Of a stretch of DNA of 64,000 bases, positions 32,854 through 44,819 are shown piece after piece. Under the pieces are notes generated by a model. That model was given only the letters and a program-made list of their open reading frames with translations, had not been told where the DNA came from and did not search any database. Source of the stretch: Apostichopus japonicus (Eukaryota; Echinodermata; Holothuroidea; Aspidochirotida; Stichopodidae); assembly GCF_037975245.1 (NCBI RefSeq), contig NC_092566.1:6388001-6452000 (forward strand), in the 5' to 3' direction. The stretch's first letter is position 1; each line of letters begins with the position of its first letter. A program made the translations under genes and the position numbers.

Positions 32854-35800
32854 CACATAGTGTTTTTCCTTTACTCGTACCGTATATTAATGATATGATG
32901 TAATGATACCATGAGTGAGAGGCCAACTTTTAATTTTCTTGTGTTTTTTTTTTTGGAACAAATTATGTAAGAAACTTGATTTTGTAAATAATGGATGTAG
33001 GTTTGACCTGTCCCCACCAGTCAAATCAAAGGGAGTTTAACCCCTGGTCGACCTCGCAAGAGGTCCTACAAGGGATGATAAGATTGTTTTCATAGAATAG
33101 ACACTTCCCCACCAGTGAGCCATTTTGATTTCTGATGTTTAACAAAAGGAGGCAATATCAAGGATAAATGTCAATCTAGTACTTTGCATGCATTCCTTTA
33201 TTCTAGGGTATTTTATTTAATCCACTTTAAATCCTTGTTATGCATTAAAAAGGCTTTGAAGTTGCATTTAACAAGGCTTTAAATATTCAATTGCTGTCGT
33301 TATTAACTGACTTTGTGTGGTTAGTAAGCACACAATCAGACAATGTACTTTCTTTGCAAAGATTTGGCCCATTTACAGAGATTAAGCTAAAAGGAGAAGA
33401 AAAGGTTAGACAGAAGCATCACATGTCCCACATCTGTGCATGTCAGCATATATGTCAGGCTGTAAGCGAGGCTACATTCAGTTGACTTAATCTCTATGTC
33501 AAACGCTGTTACATAATGTCTGTCTCTCTGTCAAATCAATGAGCAAGCTCATCAATGGACACATTTAACAAATACCCTCAAAGTCATTAATATCTCAGGT
33601 TTAACCACATGGAAAGGAACAAATTTTGAAGAAATCAAAGTGGATGGCTCTTCCATTGAGAAGCGAGCCGCACACATCAGTTATTAAGTGGGATGCATTT
33701 GAACGGTTGCAGTGTATCGATATGGAATAAGATTCGAAAGTTGGTAGTTGAAAGCTGTTGAAAAGACATTGATGTTTTCTACTCTATAGGAAAGACTACT
33801 CTAGAAGCTAACTGCATGGTACTTGTCCAATTGGATAAAACTTAACATCATGGTACAACCAATTTCTTCTTTGATATCCATAGGGAACTTTATCTGAACA
33901 ACAATCAGCTGAGAGCCCTTCCTTATGAGCTGGGACGTCTTTTCAATGTCAAGAAGCTGGGCTTGAAGGGAAATCCCCTGGGCCAGGATATTATGAGCTT
34001 CTTCAATGAGTCTAATGGTGTCCAGAAGTTGATCACGTACATGCTGGACAACCTCGCTCGTAAGTATTTCAGAACATTTCTTTGAGATACGGGTGTGAGT
34101 GAATGTTTACTTAACTTAACAAGTGAAACCGATGTCAGTATTTACCATTGATGATGCACAACAAACCGCTTTGGTCCAACGACAGTTGCTGTAGCCTGCG
34201 TAAGGAAGCCTCAAATAGACTCTCTCCAATCATTGCTGGTTCATCATATTGCTACCATTGTAATGAGCTATGCAACAGGTGCACACACACTTAAAGTATC
34301 ACTAAGTCTACATACATAACTACTCAGCAGTAACATGAAAAGGATTTTTTCAAACTAATGTTATCAATCTGGATATTTCCTAGTTTGTCCAACGTAAGCT
34401 GCCTGTGATAGCCCCCCCCCCCCCCCCGACCAATTCCACAATCTGTGTCATTAAATGACATGTCCAATGTTAGGATGGCATCTGGCATCGTCTCGATGAC
34501 AATTGATGATATCACCGAAGATGTCCTTACAATGTGCAAATCATTTATCAACAATGAAAGTTAAATATTTACTCACCAACATGGAATCTTTGATAGTGCG
34601 CACAAGTCTTGTCGACTCTACTATTGAACTTTCCCTATGCAACTAGTCAATTAACTGGTAACGATTTAAGGTTGTCAGTAAAGTGGTAAACAATTTAAGG
34701 ATGGTCAAGTTAAGTTGCTGGCTTTCTGGTCAACATCCATTACTTTCAAGATTGTAAGTGGAAAGTAAGGCATTGAAGAACCTCTCCATGTTGATATTAC
34801 ATACTGCCCTCTGCCATCCAGTTAATGCATAAATGGAGGGTTTCGACAAGTTACCCACGCCCCCCCCCCCCCCCCAAGAATATATATCTTGATGTTAAAG
34901 AAAGTAATCTTAAGTAGGCTTATGGAATCTTTGTCTCCCTTTTGAGTATTAATGTAACAGTGTCTGTCATCAGAATACCCCCTTAAAATATAAAAAGAAA
35001 TATATTCATCATCATTACTAATTGGTTTTTAACAGTTAACAAATGTGAACCTCTCCTCGACATCGCAGATGAGAATGTTTACCCCTTTGCTTCTCCTTCT
35101 CAGCACTTCAGAATATGCTCCCAGAGAGGCAGTGGATATCCATTGCTCAACCAGACAGAGAGCGACCCTCTGGTAAGGAGTCCTTCTAAATTCCACTCAA
35201 AATTTCAGGATATGATCTGATGTATATGATATCAAGTGAAACTTCTAGAAAGAGTAGCTCTCTGTGTTTTGGTCAACAACATTGCCAAACTTTCAAAAAT
35301 AAGATTATTATTAAATTAAAGATTTGTTTTTCATCATGGAAAGTATTGCATCAATTTTAGAAACAGCTGATGATGGTTGTGTTAAACAGAGCTGTCACTT
35401 TACTTCCTTTGCTTTGTGATTCTTCTCGTGTATTGTATGTATGTATGTATGTATGTATGTATGTATGTATGTATGTATGTATGTATGTATGTATGTATGT
35501 ATGTATGTATGTGTGTGTGTGTATGTATGTATGTATGTATGTATGTATGCATTTTAGATCCTCCTGCAAGCAGGAACTCGCGAAGAAGCCATCATTGGCT
35601 TATCAAAGCCGCAAGCTGACTGAAGTCAGTCTCTTAGATTCATATTTTAACGTCCATTATGATGAATTGTCAATTGTCAACAACTCTGTAACTGGACGAC
35701 ATACATTAATCTTGGAGTGACTCAAACTCGGGGCCTTATGATTGAAAGGCACCGGCGTTAACCACTGAGCTAACACTCCCAATTCTGAGCTAACACCCCA

Positions 35801-38295
35801 CACTCCCTCTTCTTAACCACCCTCCCCTATCACCTCCCCCTCACCTCTTTGCACTCTGATACTGTTGATGCATTGTTTGCCACAAGCATCGGTACTATGT
35901 GATATTTAAATCAGAGTTCTCCTCGGGTTTTTACTCCACAGCTGTCTTTTCCGTTATGTGTTACAATGTACTATGTGATAAGTATGCTACCAGACAGATA
36001 TATGGGTACTGTCCGACATGGGCTCTGAGCTGGGACTACAGGAAGAAAGGAATCATGGACGAGATACTCACAGGGAATGCAGACATAATTTGCCTTCAGG
36101 TCGGTAACATGTCTCGTCACGAAGAATCAAATGCAGGAAAGGGAAGGGGGGGGGGAGATGCTTGTAATGAATAAAATGAAAACAATGCTCGCCTTCAGGC
36201 ATTCGAGACAATCTTGATGAATCCAAAATAAGGATAATATTACATAATCATAAAGGTACAGCCTACCACTAGTCTGGAATAGAATGTGTTGTTTAATATC
36301 TAATTTGCATATCTCATCTCGCAAAAGAACCATCGTCGTCACCTTAACGAACTTTGTAAATCTTTTTTGTTTTGATCAGGAGGTTGAAACCGAGCAGTAT
36401 TACAACCTGTTTGAGCCGACGCTGAAACAACACGGCTACCAGAGCGTGTTCAGTCCCAAGTCAAGAGCCAAGACAATGGATTCACACGAACGGAAGTTTG
36501 TGGATGGTTGTGCAATCTTTTACCGAACAAGCAAGTAAGGCTCCAAATGAGATATCGGATGGAATCTTTTTATTTTTTTTTTTTTGCATTTTCATTTATT
36601 TATTTCCAGTTTAAATATAAATATTTATAAACAGGACATCGAAAGTGAGTACGTAATAAGAAAATATTATTTTACAATGTTAGTGTACGGAAAAAAAAAA
36701 TTGAAAAAAAAAAATTATAATATATTTATAAATATATATATATACAAAACTTACAAGTGCAGTTGTCTACAATAAATTATCCAGATAACCATTTTGTAAA
36801 TAAATAGCAGTTGTTGGTGTCTCATACAAACAACAGACAAGACTGCTTCAAACCCGCGCTTTTTGTGTTTGGTTATAAAATGATGCATGAAAATCTATGT
36901 GGCAATAACATAAAAGTAATTTTTAATTTAGCGATCTAAGACAGCCTGCTAGGTGGTTTGAAAAATGAATACAAATTATATAATATAATTATATAATATG
37001 GGATGATCCCACCAATATATTATGAATTTCCTCTGACTGACACTATTTCACATTGAAATATCACATGTAAACAGCAAGCTTAAAATATCTACATTTGACT
37101 GAATTCTACATTTGGCTGAAATGAAAGTTTAGTTGCTAAGGTTGTAAGAAAACTCCATTTGCTTTGGTAGTTCTATATTGAAAATTTGCCCAAATTTATT
37201 CCAGAAAGCTGCTTATAAAGGGAAAACATTTATGGTTTAGAGCAAAAGAAAGTCTTAATTTTTAAGAAAAGGAAGGGCTTGTGAAGTGAAGTGCATCGAG
37301 CCAATTACTGTCACTGTCTTAGCTTGTTTAATTATTTTGACATAAAATAAATATCGCAGTTTATTTAGATGTGTGCATTTTGCAATAGCCTGTGATGTCC
37401 ATACTCCACTGACAATTATATTGATTGATGATAATTAAGATTGAAACAATAACATTACCGTGAAAAAAAAGAGAGAAAAATTAACTTGCAAAGTTTTCCA
37501 CCATGTTAACAATGTGAAGTATGATGGAAAACAGGGCAAACTAATTAAATATTGAAGGGGCCTACAAGGAGGGCATGATTAACTTAATATGACCAATTGA
37601 ACATAACATGAAACACAGTCCTGTATCACTACCATAGACAACATTAGTTACCACATGTTACTAGTAGTTGTTGTGGATTGGTTTCGGATGAATATCGGTC
37701 TTCATTTTTGTCTTGTATCCCAGGTCTTGCTGAATCATTCATTCTTTCATTCTTGTTCTAGGTTTTTACTTGTCAAAGAACATCTTGTAGAGTTCAACCA
37801 GCTTGCCATGGCAAAGGCACAGGGATGTGAAGACATGCTGAACCGGGTGATGACCAAAGACAATATCGGCCTAGGTTTACTCTTAGAGACGAGAGAAGAA
37901 TGCTACGGCGCCATCTGTAAGAACCTCTCAGGCTAAACTCTGTTGGAATGGAATTGGTTTGGTATTCATACAATGCACTGGGAAGGGTACTGTCCTATTT
38001 TGGTTTAATCGTCACAGATCATTTACAACAAGGGTGGGGTGGGGGAGGGTTGGGGCAAACATAGTCCGCTTACCAACTACTGGTACCCCCTTCAATGGCT
38101 AGATTCAACATTCCATGCAAAACCTCTTTAAAGTATCTTGTTTGAAGTTACCATATGTTATTGCTGCTAGCCAAGAATTACTCTAGCTTCCAGTCGCACT
38201 TGGAATAATTATCTAGAAATATTATACATATGTTTACTGTCGTCCTTTTAAACTACACTAGACACACACTAGACAAGAACTTAACAATTTATAAT

Positions 38296-38326
<31 letters not shown>

Positions 38327-40730
38327 CCTTCATCTTTGGCTGGCTTTAAGCTTGCCTTTTCACACCGTTGTGTCAATTTGTGTCTTGGGCATCTTCTCGG
38401 CAGATAACCGAGCCTAGTACCAATATTCAGTATTATTTCTATATTATTGTAGTCTATTTCAAAATTGACTTTTTTGAGTTGTTTATCTTTACTCCTTAAA
38501 CTATAGCTGCACTCCACCCAGACATGGCAGGGATCAGGCAGAGGCTTCTGGTTGCTAACGTCCACATTCACTGGGATCCAGAGTTCTCTGATGTCAAACT
38601 GCTACAGATGATGATGTTCATGCAAGAGTTACAGAAAATAATCGACGAAGAATCGCAAAGTCTCAGGCCAGGAGGTTCGAACCCGTCCTCCAGAGTAGGG
38701 AACAATGAAGAGAATGCCATCCCGTTGGTCCTATGTGGGGACTTAAATTCCTTACCCGAATCTGGTAAGTCGAACGACAAACATCACAAAACAGTTTCAT
38801 AGCTGACATAAATTTTCATGAGGATTTATCGTCTGGAGATCGGTTTTAGTTGTCGGAAGTGAATGGAAAATATTTTTATGATTTGATAGAGGTGCTTGTG
38901 GTGAAAAATTGTCTCAAACAGGTTAGAAATCTTGCTCCATTTGGGATATAACATGATTTTTGTGTTTCTTCATAGTATACCAGACAAAGACTTAATCAGG
39001 TCTAAAACTAATATCACACTTTTTATGTTTATTGCTTGACATGGGTGATAATTGCACCATGTCGTTGGCAAAATAATACCTGCTCCTGATATTCTTTGTA
39101 ATTACAACACTGTTTACCTTCATCACGAAAATATACAGGAAAAAGTGACAAATGTTTGTCCCATTAGAGGCAATACATATGACTTTGTAACCATGGTAGT
39201 ATCGACCACAGTGAAAGTAGGTTTTGATTGTTTTTTTTTTTACAAGAGGGAGAGGATTGGGCGAAGGAGATACAAAAACCCAATCTGCATGATCGAGCTG
39301 TATGGTAGAGATAACTCATTCATGCAACTTCCCCAAACAACTAAGGAAGATCTTATTTCCATATGCAAGATATCACAGATTTAATGCTCCTTTCACACAC
39401 AAGATAGAAGACTTGAACAAGTCTAAAATATGATATCATCAAACCACTTGTGCTTCAATCTTTTATGTATTTTCTTTACTTATTACTGCAATGTTTACTA
39501 TCCCGAATGGAACGTCGAGGTAGTTGACATTTACCGAATAATGGCATCGGTTTCATTGTCAATACTTTCAGAATTCTTCCTTTGAAGATATGAAGGAGAT
39601 AACCAAAGAGGAAGTCAAAGATTTTTAGATATCTAGTGGCACTATGACATCACAGATATCCAACATGACATCCCTCAGACAGGGCCTTTAAACTTTGATA
39701 TCACCAAAACAGTGCAACATTTTTTTTAGCTCTTTTGTGGAGTTCATTATGACCAAGACCTCTGTCATATCAGATTTTATAATGATGGTTGGGTTTTTGT
39801 CCCCTTTAAGCACCCCTCGTTCATTATGTAAGGCACTGTGTCAAAAATGAAATGCTGCAGCAGCTTCAAAATCATGCTCAGCTAGAAAAACGATAATCCT
39901 CTGTATACCTGCAATGTCTATCATGTGAAGCCACAGAGCATGAAGGTTGGTTTTTTCGCAGCTTGGCTGCAAAAGGCTGCAGCCTCCTCGAGATCCGGGT
40001 TTTGATACGGTAGCTAACAGGTTGCGACCATGGTTGCCTCTCCTTTCATATTTCACATATTAATTTTGCCCAAATATCCAACCTTGTTTGTATACAAACC
40101 TTGGTTGGTATATTCAATTTATCAAGTATTACCAGTCAATTTTAAAATAAACAGGTATGTCAGCTGGTGCAGTTAAAAACAAAGTTTCAAATTTCATAAT
40201 CTTAGGCATGGACATCATTTGGGTAACTAACAATAGATCCCAATAAGAAATTGTTGAACCAAACTGCCCTAATTTTAACTCCCTTACTGTAAGGAATAAT
40301 TTATCTTCTTATACCCACCTCAGGTGTTTTGGAGTACATCGAAAAAGGGAGGGTTTCTATCACCCACGAAGACTTCAAAGATATCGACTACAAGATTCTT
40401 CGCCTTTCCAACAACTTTGAGGATGGTTACATGAATCATAAATTCAAGTTGGCCCGAGCCCATCAGAACACCCCACAAGAATTCACAAACTTTACCTACG
40501 AGTTTAAAGGAATCATCGACTACATCTTTTTCACCAAAACACAAATGCGAACTTTGGGGGTCCTGGGACCTGTGGACAGAGAATGGTTGGGGCAATCTAA
40601 GATCGTGGGCTGCCCTCACACATGTATTGCCTCGGACCACTTTTCCCTGTTGACAGAATTTGAGATGCCTCTATCAGTGTCGTCCACACAGAATCAATAC
40701 CTACCAAACTTCCCCATCATAAGGCACTAG
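28995..40730 (+). CDS. CNOT6L: CCR4-type poly(A) deadenylase, CNOT6/CNOT6L orthologue (9 coding exons, 572 aa)
   Basis: Catalytic nuclease of the CCR4-NOT complex; it shortens mRNA poly(A) tails in the cytoplasm. The first exon is 28995-29075, with ATG at 29009. The others are 32458-32741, 33894-34059, 35104-35172, 35942-36099, 36380-36534, 37762-37916, 38507-38764 and 40324-40730 (TAG at 40728). All junctions are GT/AG and in phase, and the coding sum is 1719 nt. The N-terminus MPIDKYD matches the family start, then an Asn/His-rich insert precedes the leucine-rich repeats (about 45-140; LYLNDNQLSRVP, LDLSSNKLRSLP, LYLNNNQLRALP), which bind CNOT1/CAF1-type partners. The EEP nuclease domain follows: VMCYNVLCDKYATRQ, LQEVETEQY (catalytic E249), LCGDLNSLPESG (D430, N432) and SDHFSLL (H543). 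Human paralogues have about 555 residues. Most invertebrates have a single gene, so CNOT6 versus CNOT6L cannot be distinguished. A splice acceptor before the ATG exon implies an upstream 5'-UTR exon. Confidence 0.95.
29438..29790. repeat. Minisatellite, 59-bp unit, about 6 copies
   Basis: The unit begins TGTAGCCACACAAATACACG and includes CATCACAACATCGGTGGGTA. Unit starts at 29438, 29497 and 29556 give a 59-bp period. It lies in the first coding intron of the deadenylase gene. Confidence 0.9.
31012..31545. repeat. Tandem repeat, three units of about 170-190 bp
   Basis: Units start with ATGGATGCT near 31012, 31200 and 31371. Each contains GGGAACTAGCCTTT, AAGAATAAATTAT, TTTGTTTGCAAACACTCCT (or a variant) and AGGTAGTTCAAACT (or a variant). 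It is intronic in the deadenylase gene. Confidence 0.85.
32094..32320. mobile_element. MITE, 227 bp, with 4-bp flanking duplication
   Basis: The left end CTACGGAAGACTAATGCGGC and the right end (inverse of CTACGGAAGACTTATGCGGC) match over about 24 bp. AAAC flanks both sides (32090-32093 and 32321-32324). The interior is low-complexity AAAACGAAAAACAAA repeats that themselves fold onto the opposite half. It ends about 137 bp before the second coding exon of the deadenylase gene (32458). Confidence 0.78.
32787..32851. repeat. (TA)n microsatellite in deadenylase intron
   Basis: A pure AT dinucleotide run of about 64 bp, starting about 45 bp after the donor at 32742. Confidence 0.95.
35435..35550. 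repeat. (ATGT)n microsatellite, the expanded tail of a SINE
   Basis: An ATGT tetranucleotide run with a short GTGTGT interruption near 35513. It directly adjoins the 3' end of the minus-strand SINE at 35553-35780, whose relative at 14431-14655 has only a few CATA units at the same place. Confidence 0.92.
35553..35780 (-). mobile_element. tRNA-derived SINE (same family as 14431-14655)
   Basis: On the minus strand it reads GGGAGTGTTAGCTCAGTGGT (A box TTAGCTCAGTGG), then CCCCGAGTTTGAGTCACTCC (degenerate B box). The body is shared with 14431-14655, including CTCTGTTACTGGACG-type, GTTGACAATTGACAATTCAT, TGACTTCAGTCAGCTTG and TCCTGCTTGCAGGAGGATCT. The tail is the (CATA)n tract. It lies in the deadenylase intron before the exon at 35942. 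Confidence 0.8.
36577..36720. repeat. AT-rich interspersed repeat, similar to 2459-2600
   Basis: The opening TTTCATTTATTTATTTCCAG with TTATAAACAGGACA resembles TTTCAATTTCTTTATTCCAG with TTATAAATAGGACA at 2459-2515. AT richness weakens the case, but the order of motifs is the same. Downstream A-rich sequence is low complexity. Confidence 0.4.
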
Positions 40731-43540
40731 TCTGTTAATTTGCATGATACTCTGGTATGCAAATGAGGAAAGCTTACATTCCCGTAGGCCTTTTGTACAG
40801 AATTTTTTTTTGTGTCCGTGGGAATTGTAGAAACTAGAAACAGAAAAAAATGGTGTAAATTTTCCTCAGTTGGATGAAAAATGCAAATTAACAAACAGGT
40901 CGTGGTGAATGGGCCGAGTGATGTAAGAGAGATTAAATCCATGAGTCCTTTTATCCTTTGAAAAGAGAATTATTTTGTGATTTGTACATTGTTGTAAAAG
41001 GAGGTTATTTTAGCAACCGCGCCCCTACACTTGCTTTTGAGGAATTCTTCGCCAAACTATTCAAATAAGAAAAACTTGTCTCGAAATTATGTCCTTGTAA
41101 GGATGCCTCTCAGTGTATGAAATACTTTTGTCACCAACTTTTCTTCCAACTGATTACAAAGTAAGCATTGTCTGCCTGTCACATTATTCTACTTTTGCAA
41201 ATCAAAACCTCAAGAGGGCATGTCCCATAATCTCTAGCATAATGTGTCATGTCCGGTCCAGTCACGTACTCCAGCGTGCTCCCATTTTGTTCAGATCATT
41301 CTTCAACTTGAAATTTTGGAAATGATACTTTTCGCAGGGGAAGGTTTGACCCAGTAGAGCGTCGGTCGAACGACTGCGGTCGTAAAGCAGGTACACTCCT
41401 CCATACATTGTAGGAAATGGCATCATTTGCTCGGAGATCCTTTCAAAAAGACAAAATCACAGTTGGTGACATTTTCCCCGGAGGTACTTCAGCTTTGTCC
41501 TGTATTAGATGAAACTTATGAAATGACAAAAATGACAGGTAATTTGTATTTCACTAATTGTGTATAAAGTGGAATGTATGTATATAACACTATTAATTCA
41601 TTTTAGTTTGTAATGGAATTCACCAGTTGTTTCTGGAGTACCCTGTGCTTGTCAGAATTTTTTTTTTAATATTTGACATCTTTTGTGTCCTCTCCCTCCC
41701 TTTTTTTTTTTTTCATTGTTGTAGGAATTTGTAATTATTTAAAGTCTACAAGGCTTTTTTATATTGTGTGCAGTAATTTGGCCTCTCTTTGTTCGTTTGT
41801 TTATTTCTAGCTTTTTTTAATTTTTTTTTTGCAATGGGGAGCTCTCTTACATGCCCTGGTATTTTGAAAACATTTAAAATTGATGAATAGTGACACACAT
41901 TTTTTCTTTGTTCGATATATTTTGCAATGTTTTTGCTCCAGAAACACTGGTCTGGTTTAAGCTTGCAGTGAAACTGAGAGGCCAAGGCTGTGCCTGCCTT
42001 TCATTTTGACTCCCCGCTTTAACCAGACCCACTGATTAACTGCACGACGCTACTGGGACGTTAATCTACGGCATGTGTATCTTACTGGAGGTAGGGTAAC
42101 ATGGAACATTGTTAGAGCCTTCCAGAAATACCAAAATCAAGAAGGTTAATTAGAGTGAAACATATTTTGAATACCTTAAGGGAACAGTATTCTCAGCAGT
42201 ACAGAGTTTGCTAGTCTTTTTACTGACGTACTTGCCTTTGTACTTGAAAGAAAGGATTTGAAACCTTTTGAGGGCTTTTCTAACCTTGGTCAAATTTATG
42301 AACCTTTAATACACCTTGTGAGGTGTGTTAAACTAAGCAAACAACACATGAACCCATTTCAGGTTCGTTTAACAGCTTAACACCTGTACTACCTAAATTG
42401 CCATATTGAAACTTCCTGTTTAGACCTATGGAGGTATGAAAACTGAATGCTTAAACCCTATTGAGGCATGCCAACATTTTAAGTCCTGTTGAGGTATGTT
42501 AACTGCGCTTTGAGGTTTGTTCATTTTAGACTTATTGAGAACTTAATGGTCTATAAAGAACTAACACTCTATTGAGATATGTTAATTCCATGCTAAGACT
42601 TATTGAGACGTGTTAACTTAAAAGACTTATGATGTACGTTAGCTTCATGCTTGAAGCCTTTCAAGGTTTGTTAACTTTCAAGTTTACACCTGGTGAGGCA
42701 TTTTAACCGCACATTACAGCCACTTCAAGGATGTTAACCGCAGCAGTCCTAGACCTTTTGAGGTCTGTTAAGTTCTTTATTCCTTGAGAGGTCTTTTAGC
42801 CTCACCTGCATTCCTCCTCCTTTGGTCTGTTTACTCTGTTAGCCTCACTTCTTGTTCCTCTGGAGGCCTGTTAGCCTCACATCTTGTTCTATGCAGCGAC
42901 TATCACAGTAATCTTTTCGATTCACTTCTGTATTTTGACAGTTACAAACAAGTAGCAGCAGTGACGACATTCATGTTTTTTTCCTTAATTAAGTGATCGT
43001 TTTTAAAATCCTTGTCCTTTACTCCATGTTGATAATCTTAATCATCTAGTTGGTCGGTTAATTGTTTCAGTTGTAGGTAGGAGATGGTTTGGGCCAGACA
43101 CTTCTGTTTCCGTTCACTTCATTTTGTGATCGGTCCAAAACCTAGATCAATGGGACGACGACAGCGATGAGCCCTCCTCTCTCCTCTCTTCGTTCCTCGT
43201 GACTAGCTATAAGATTTGACATGCATTCCAGTCGATGGTGATCCGGCCACAACAATGGGTAGTGATGTAGTCGGAGAACAGTTGATGTGCTGTAGCCTGT
43301 AATTATTAACAAAATAGCTAGAGGAATGTTTTTTTGTTTTTTAATCCATTCCTTGGCAAGGGGCACGTGTCAGGATTATTTTTTAACCATGTTGATTGTA
43401 TTTGCTAGTGTGGTAATCGACAACAGTGAAAAACCGCTCCAGAAACCTGTTATAGCAATGGGTTCTGGGTATAATAATAATATTGTTGCTCTGCAGTCTG
43501 CTGGTATTGGATGGGTCTCACTAGGACTAATGTTTTTTTT
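40731..43540 (+). other. Probable 3' UTR and flank of the deadenylase gene, with a degenerate repeat
   Basis: No further coding exon was found. From about 42240 to 42790 a motif like TTGAGGTATGTTAACT recurs at irregular spacing, a worn minisatellite. The first clear AATAAA I found after the stop is at 44769, so the 3' UTR may be about 4 kb long; an earlier variant signal would shorten it. Confidence 0.45.
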
Positions 43541-43544
43541 TTGT

Positions 43545-44500
43545 GAAAGATTGCTTGTGGTCTTAAAGAATGACCAGTCTGTAGTTTTTGAGAGTGAGAC
43601 TGGTCTGAGCAGGAATAATGTTCAATTTAGAGAAAATTGTTTCTGGTCTAATAGAATGACTAGTCTGCAGTCTTTGAGAGTGTGGGACTGGTCTGACCAG
43701 GAGTAATGTTCAATTTAAAGAAGATTGCTTCTGGTCTAATAGAATGACTGGTCCGAAGTCTTTGAGAGTGTGAGACTGGTGTGACCAGGAATAATGTTCA
43801 AATTGTAGATTGCTTCTGGTCTAATAGAATGACTAGTCTGCAGTCTTTGAGAGTGTGAGACTGGTCTGACCAGGAATAATGTTCAATTTATAGTAGATTG
43901 CTTCTGGTCTAATAGAATGACTAGTCTGCAGTCTTTGAGAGTGTGAGACTGGTCTGACCAGGAATAATGTTCAATTTATAGAAGATTGCTTTTGGTCAAC
44001 TAGAATGACTAGTCTGCAGTATTTGAGATTGTGAGACTGGTCTGACCAGGAATAAGGTTTAATTTATAGAAGATTGCTTCTGGTCTAATAGAATGACTGG
44101 TCTGCAGTCTTTGAGAGTGTGAGACTGGTCTGACTAGGAGTAAGGTTCAATTTATAGAAGATTGCTTCTGGTCTAATAGAATGACTGGTCCGCAGTCTTT
44201 GAGAGTGTGAGACTGGTCTGACCAGGAATACTGTTCAATTAATAGAAGATTGCTTCTGGTCTAATAGAATGACTGGTCTGCAGTCTTTGAGAGTGTGAGA
44301 CTGGTCTGACCAGGAATACTGTTCAATTAATAGAAGATTGCTTCTGGTCTAATAGAATGACTGGTCCGCAGTCTTTGAGAGTGTGAGACTGGTCTGACCA
44401 GGAATAATGTTCAATTTATAGAAGATTGCTTCTGGTCAAATAGAGTGACTACTCTGCAGTCTTTGGGAGAGTGAAATTTTATTGAAGATTGCTTCTGGTG
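43545..44500. repeat. Minisatellite, 88-bp unit, about 11 copies
   Basis: The unit contains AGATTGCTTCTGGTCTAATA, GAATGACTGGTCTGCAGTCT, TTGAGAGTGTGAGACTGGTC and TGACCAGGAATAATGTTCAA. Starts at 44071, 44159, 44247 and 44335 give an exact 88-bp period in the homogeneous right half. The left units are more diverged. It lies in the likely 3' UTR or flank of the deadenylase gene. Confidence 0.93.
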
Positions 44501-44768
44501 GTGTAGTGAATGGACTGGTCTGCGGTGTACTGTTTATTGGAGTGTTAGACTGGAAAGGAAACCCTGTGTTTGACAGTCTATTAGCTTACACCTGGGGATC
44601 CAAGTAATACCGGCTGTAGTGCAATGTGGGTATTGTTTTTAATTCAAAGATAAGGTTGGAGATTACCATATTACCAGATAAATTATCCTGATTGGTTGTG
44701 GGAAAGAGAATATGTGCATATTCTTGGGTTTTTTTAAACAAATTTCCTTGCTAAGGATTGACAAAAAT

Positions 44769-44774
44769 AATAAA
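44769..44774 (+). terminator. Candidate poly(A) signal (+ strand) for the deadenylase gene
   Basis: AATAAA followed about 30 bp later by T/GT-rich sequence (TCTGTTGTTTATATCTTTATTG). It is the first canonical hexamer I found after the CDS. Use is inferred. Confidence 0.4.
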
Positions 44775-44813
44775 AAATGAGAAAGCAAGCCTAAATATTC
44801 TGTTGTTTATATC

Positions 44814-44819
44814 TTTATT
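44814..44819 (-). terminator. Candidate poly(A) signal (- strand) for the membrane-protein gene, distal isoform
   Basis: TTTATT on the plus strand is AATAAA on the minus strand, in the context CTGCAATAAAGA. It lies 40 bp from the opposing plus-strand signal, which would make the two genes converge tail to tail. Use by a transcript whose stop is at 51015 would imply a 3' UTR of about 6.2 kb; nearer signals could be used instead. Confidence 0.3.

Noticed and set aside
35370-35720. Open frames with MYVC or HTYI repeats
   Set aside because: Translations of the ATGT microsatellite and SINE, not coding.
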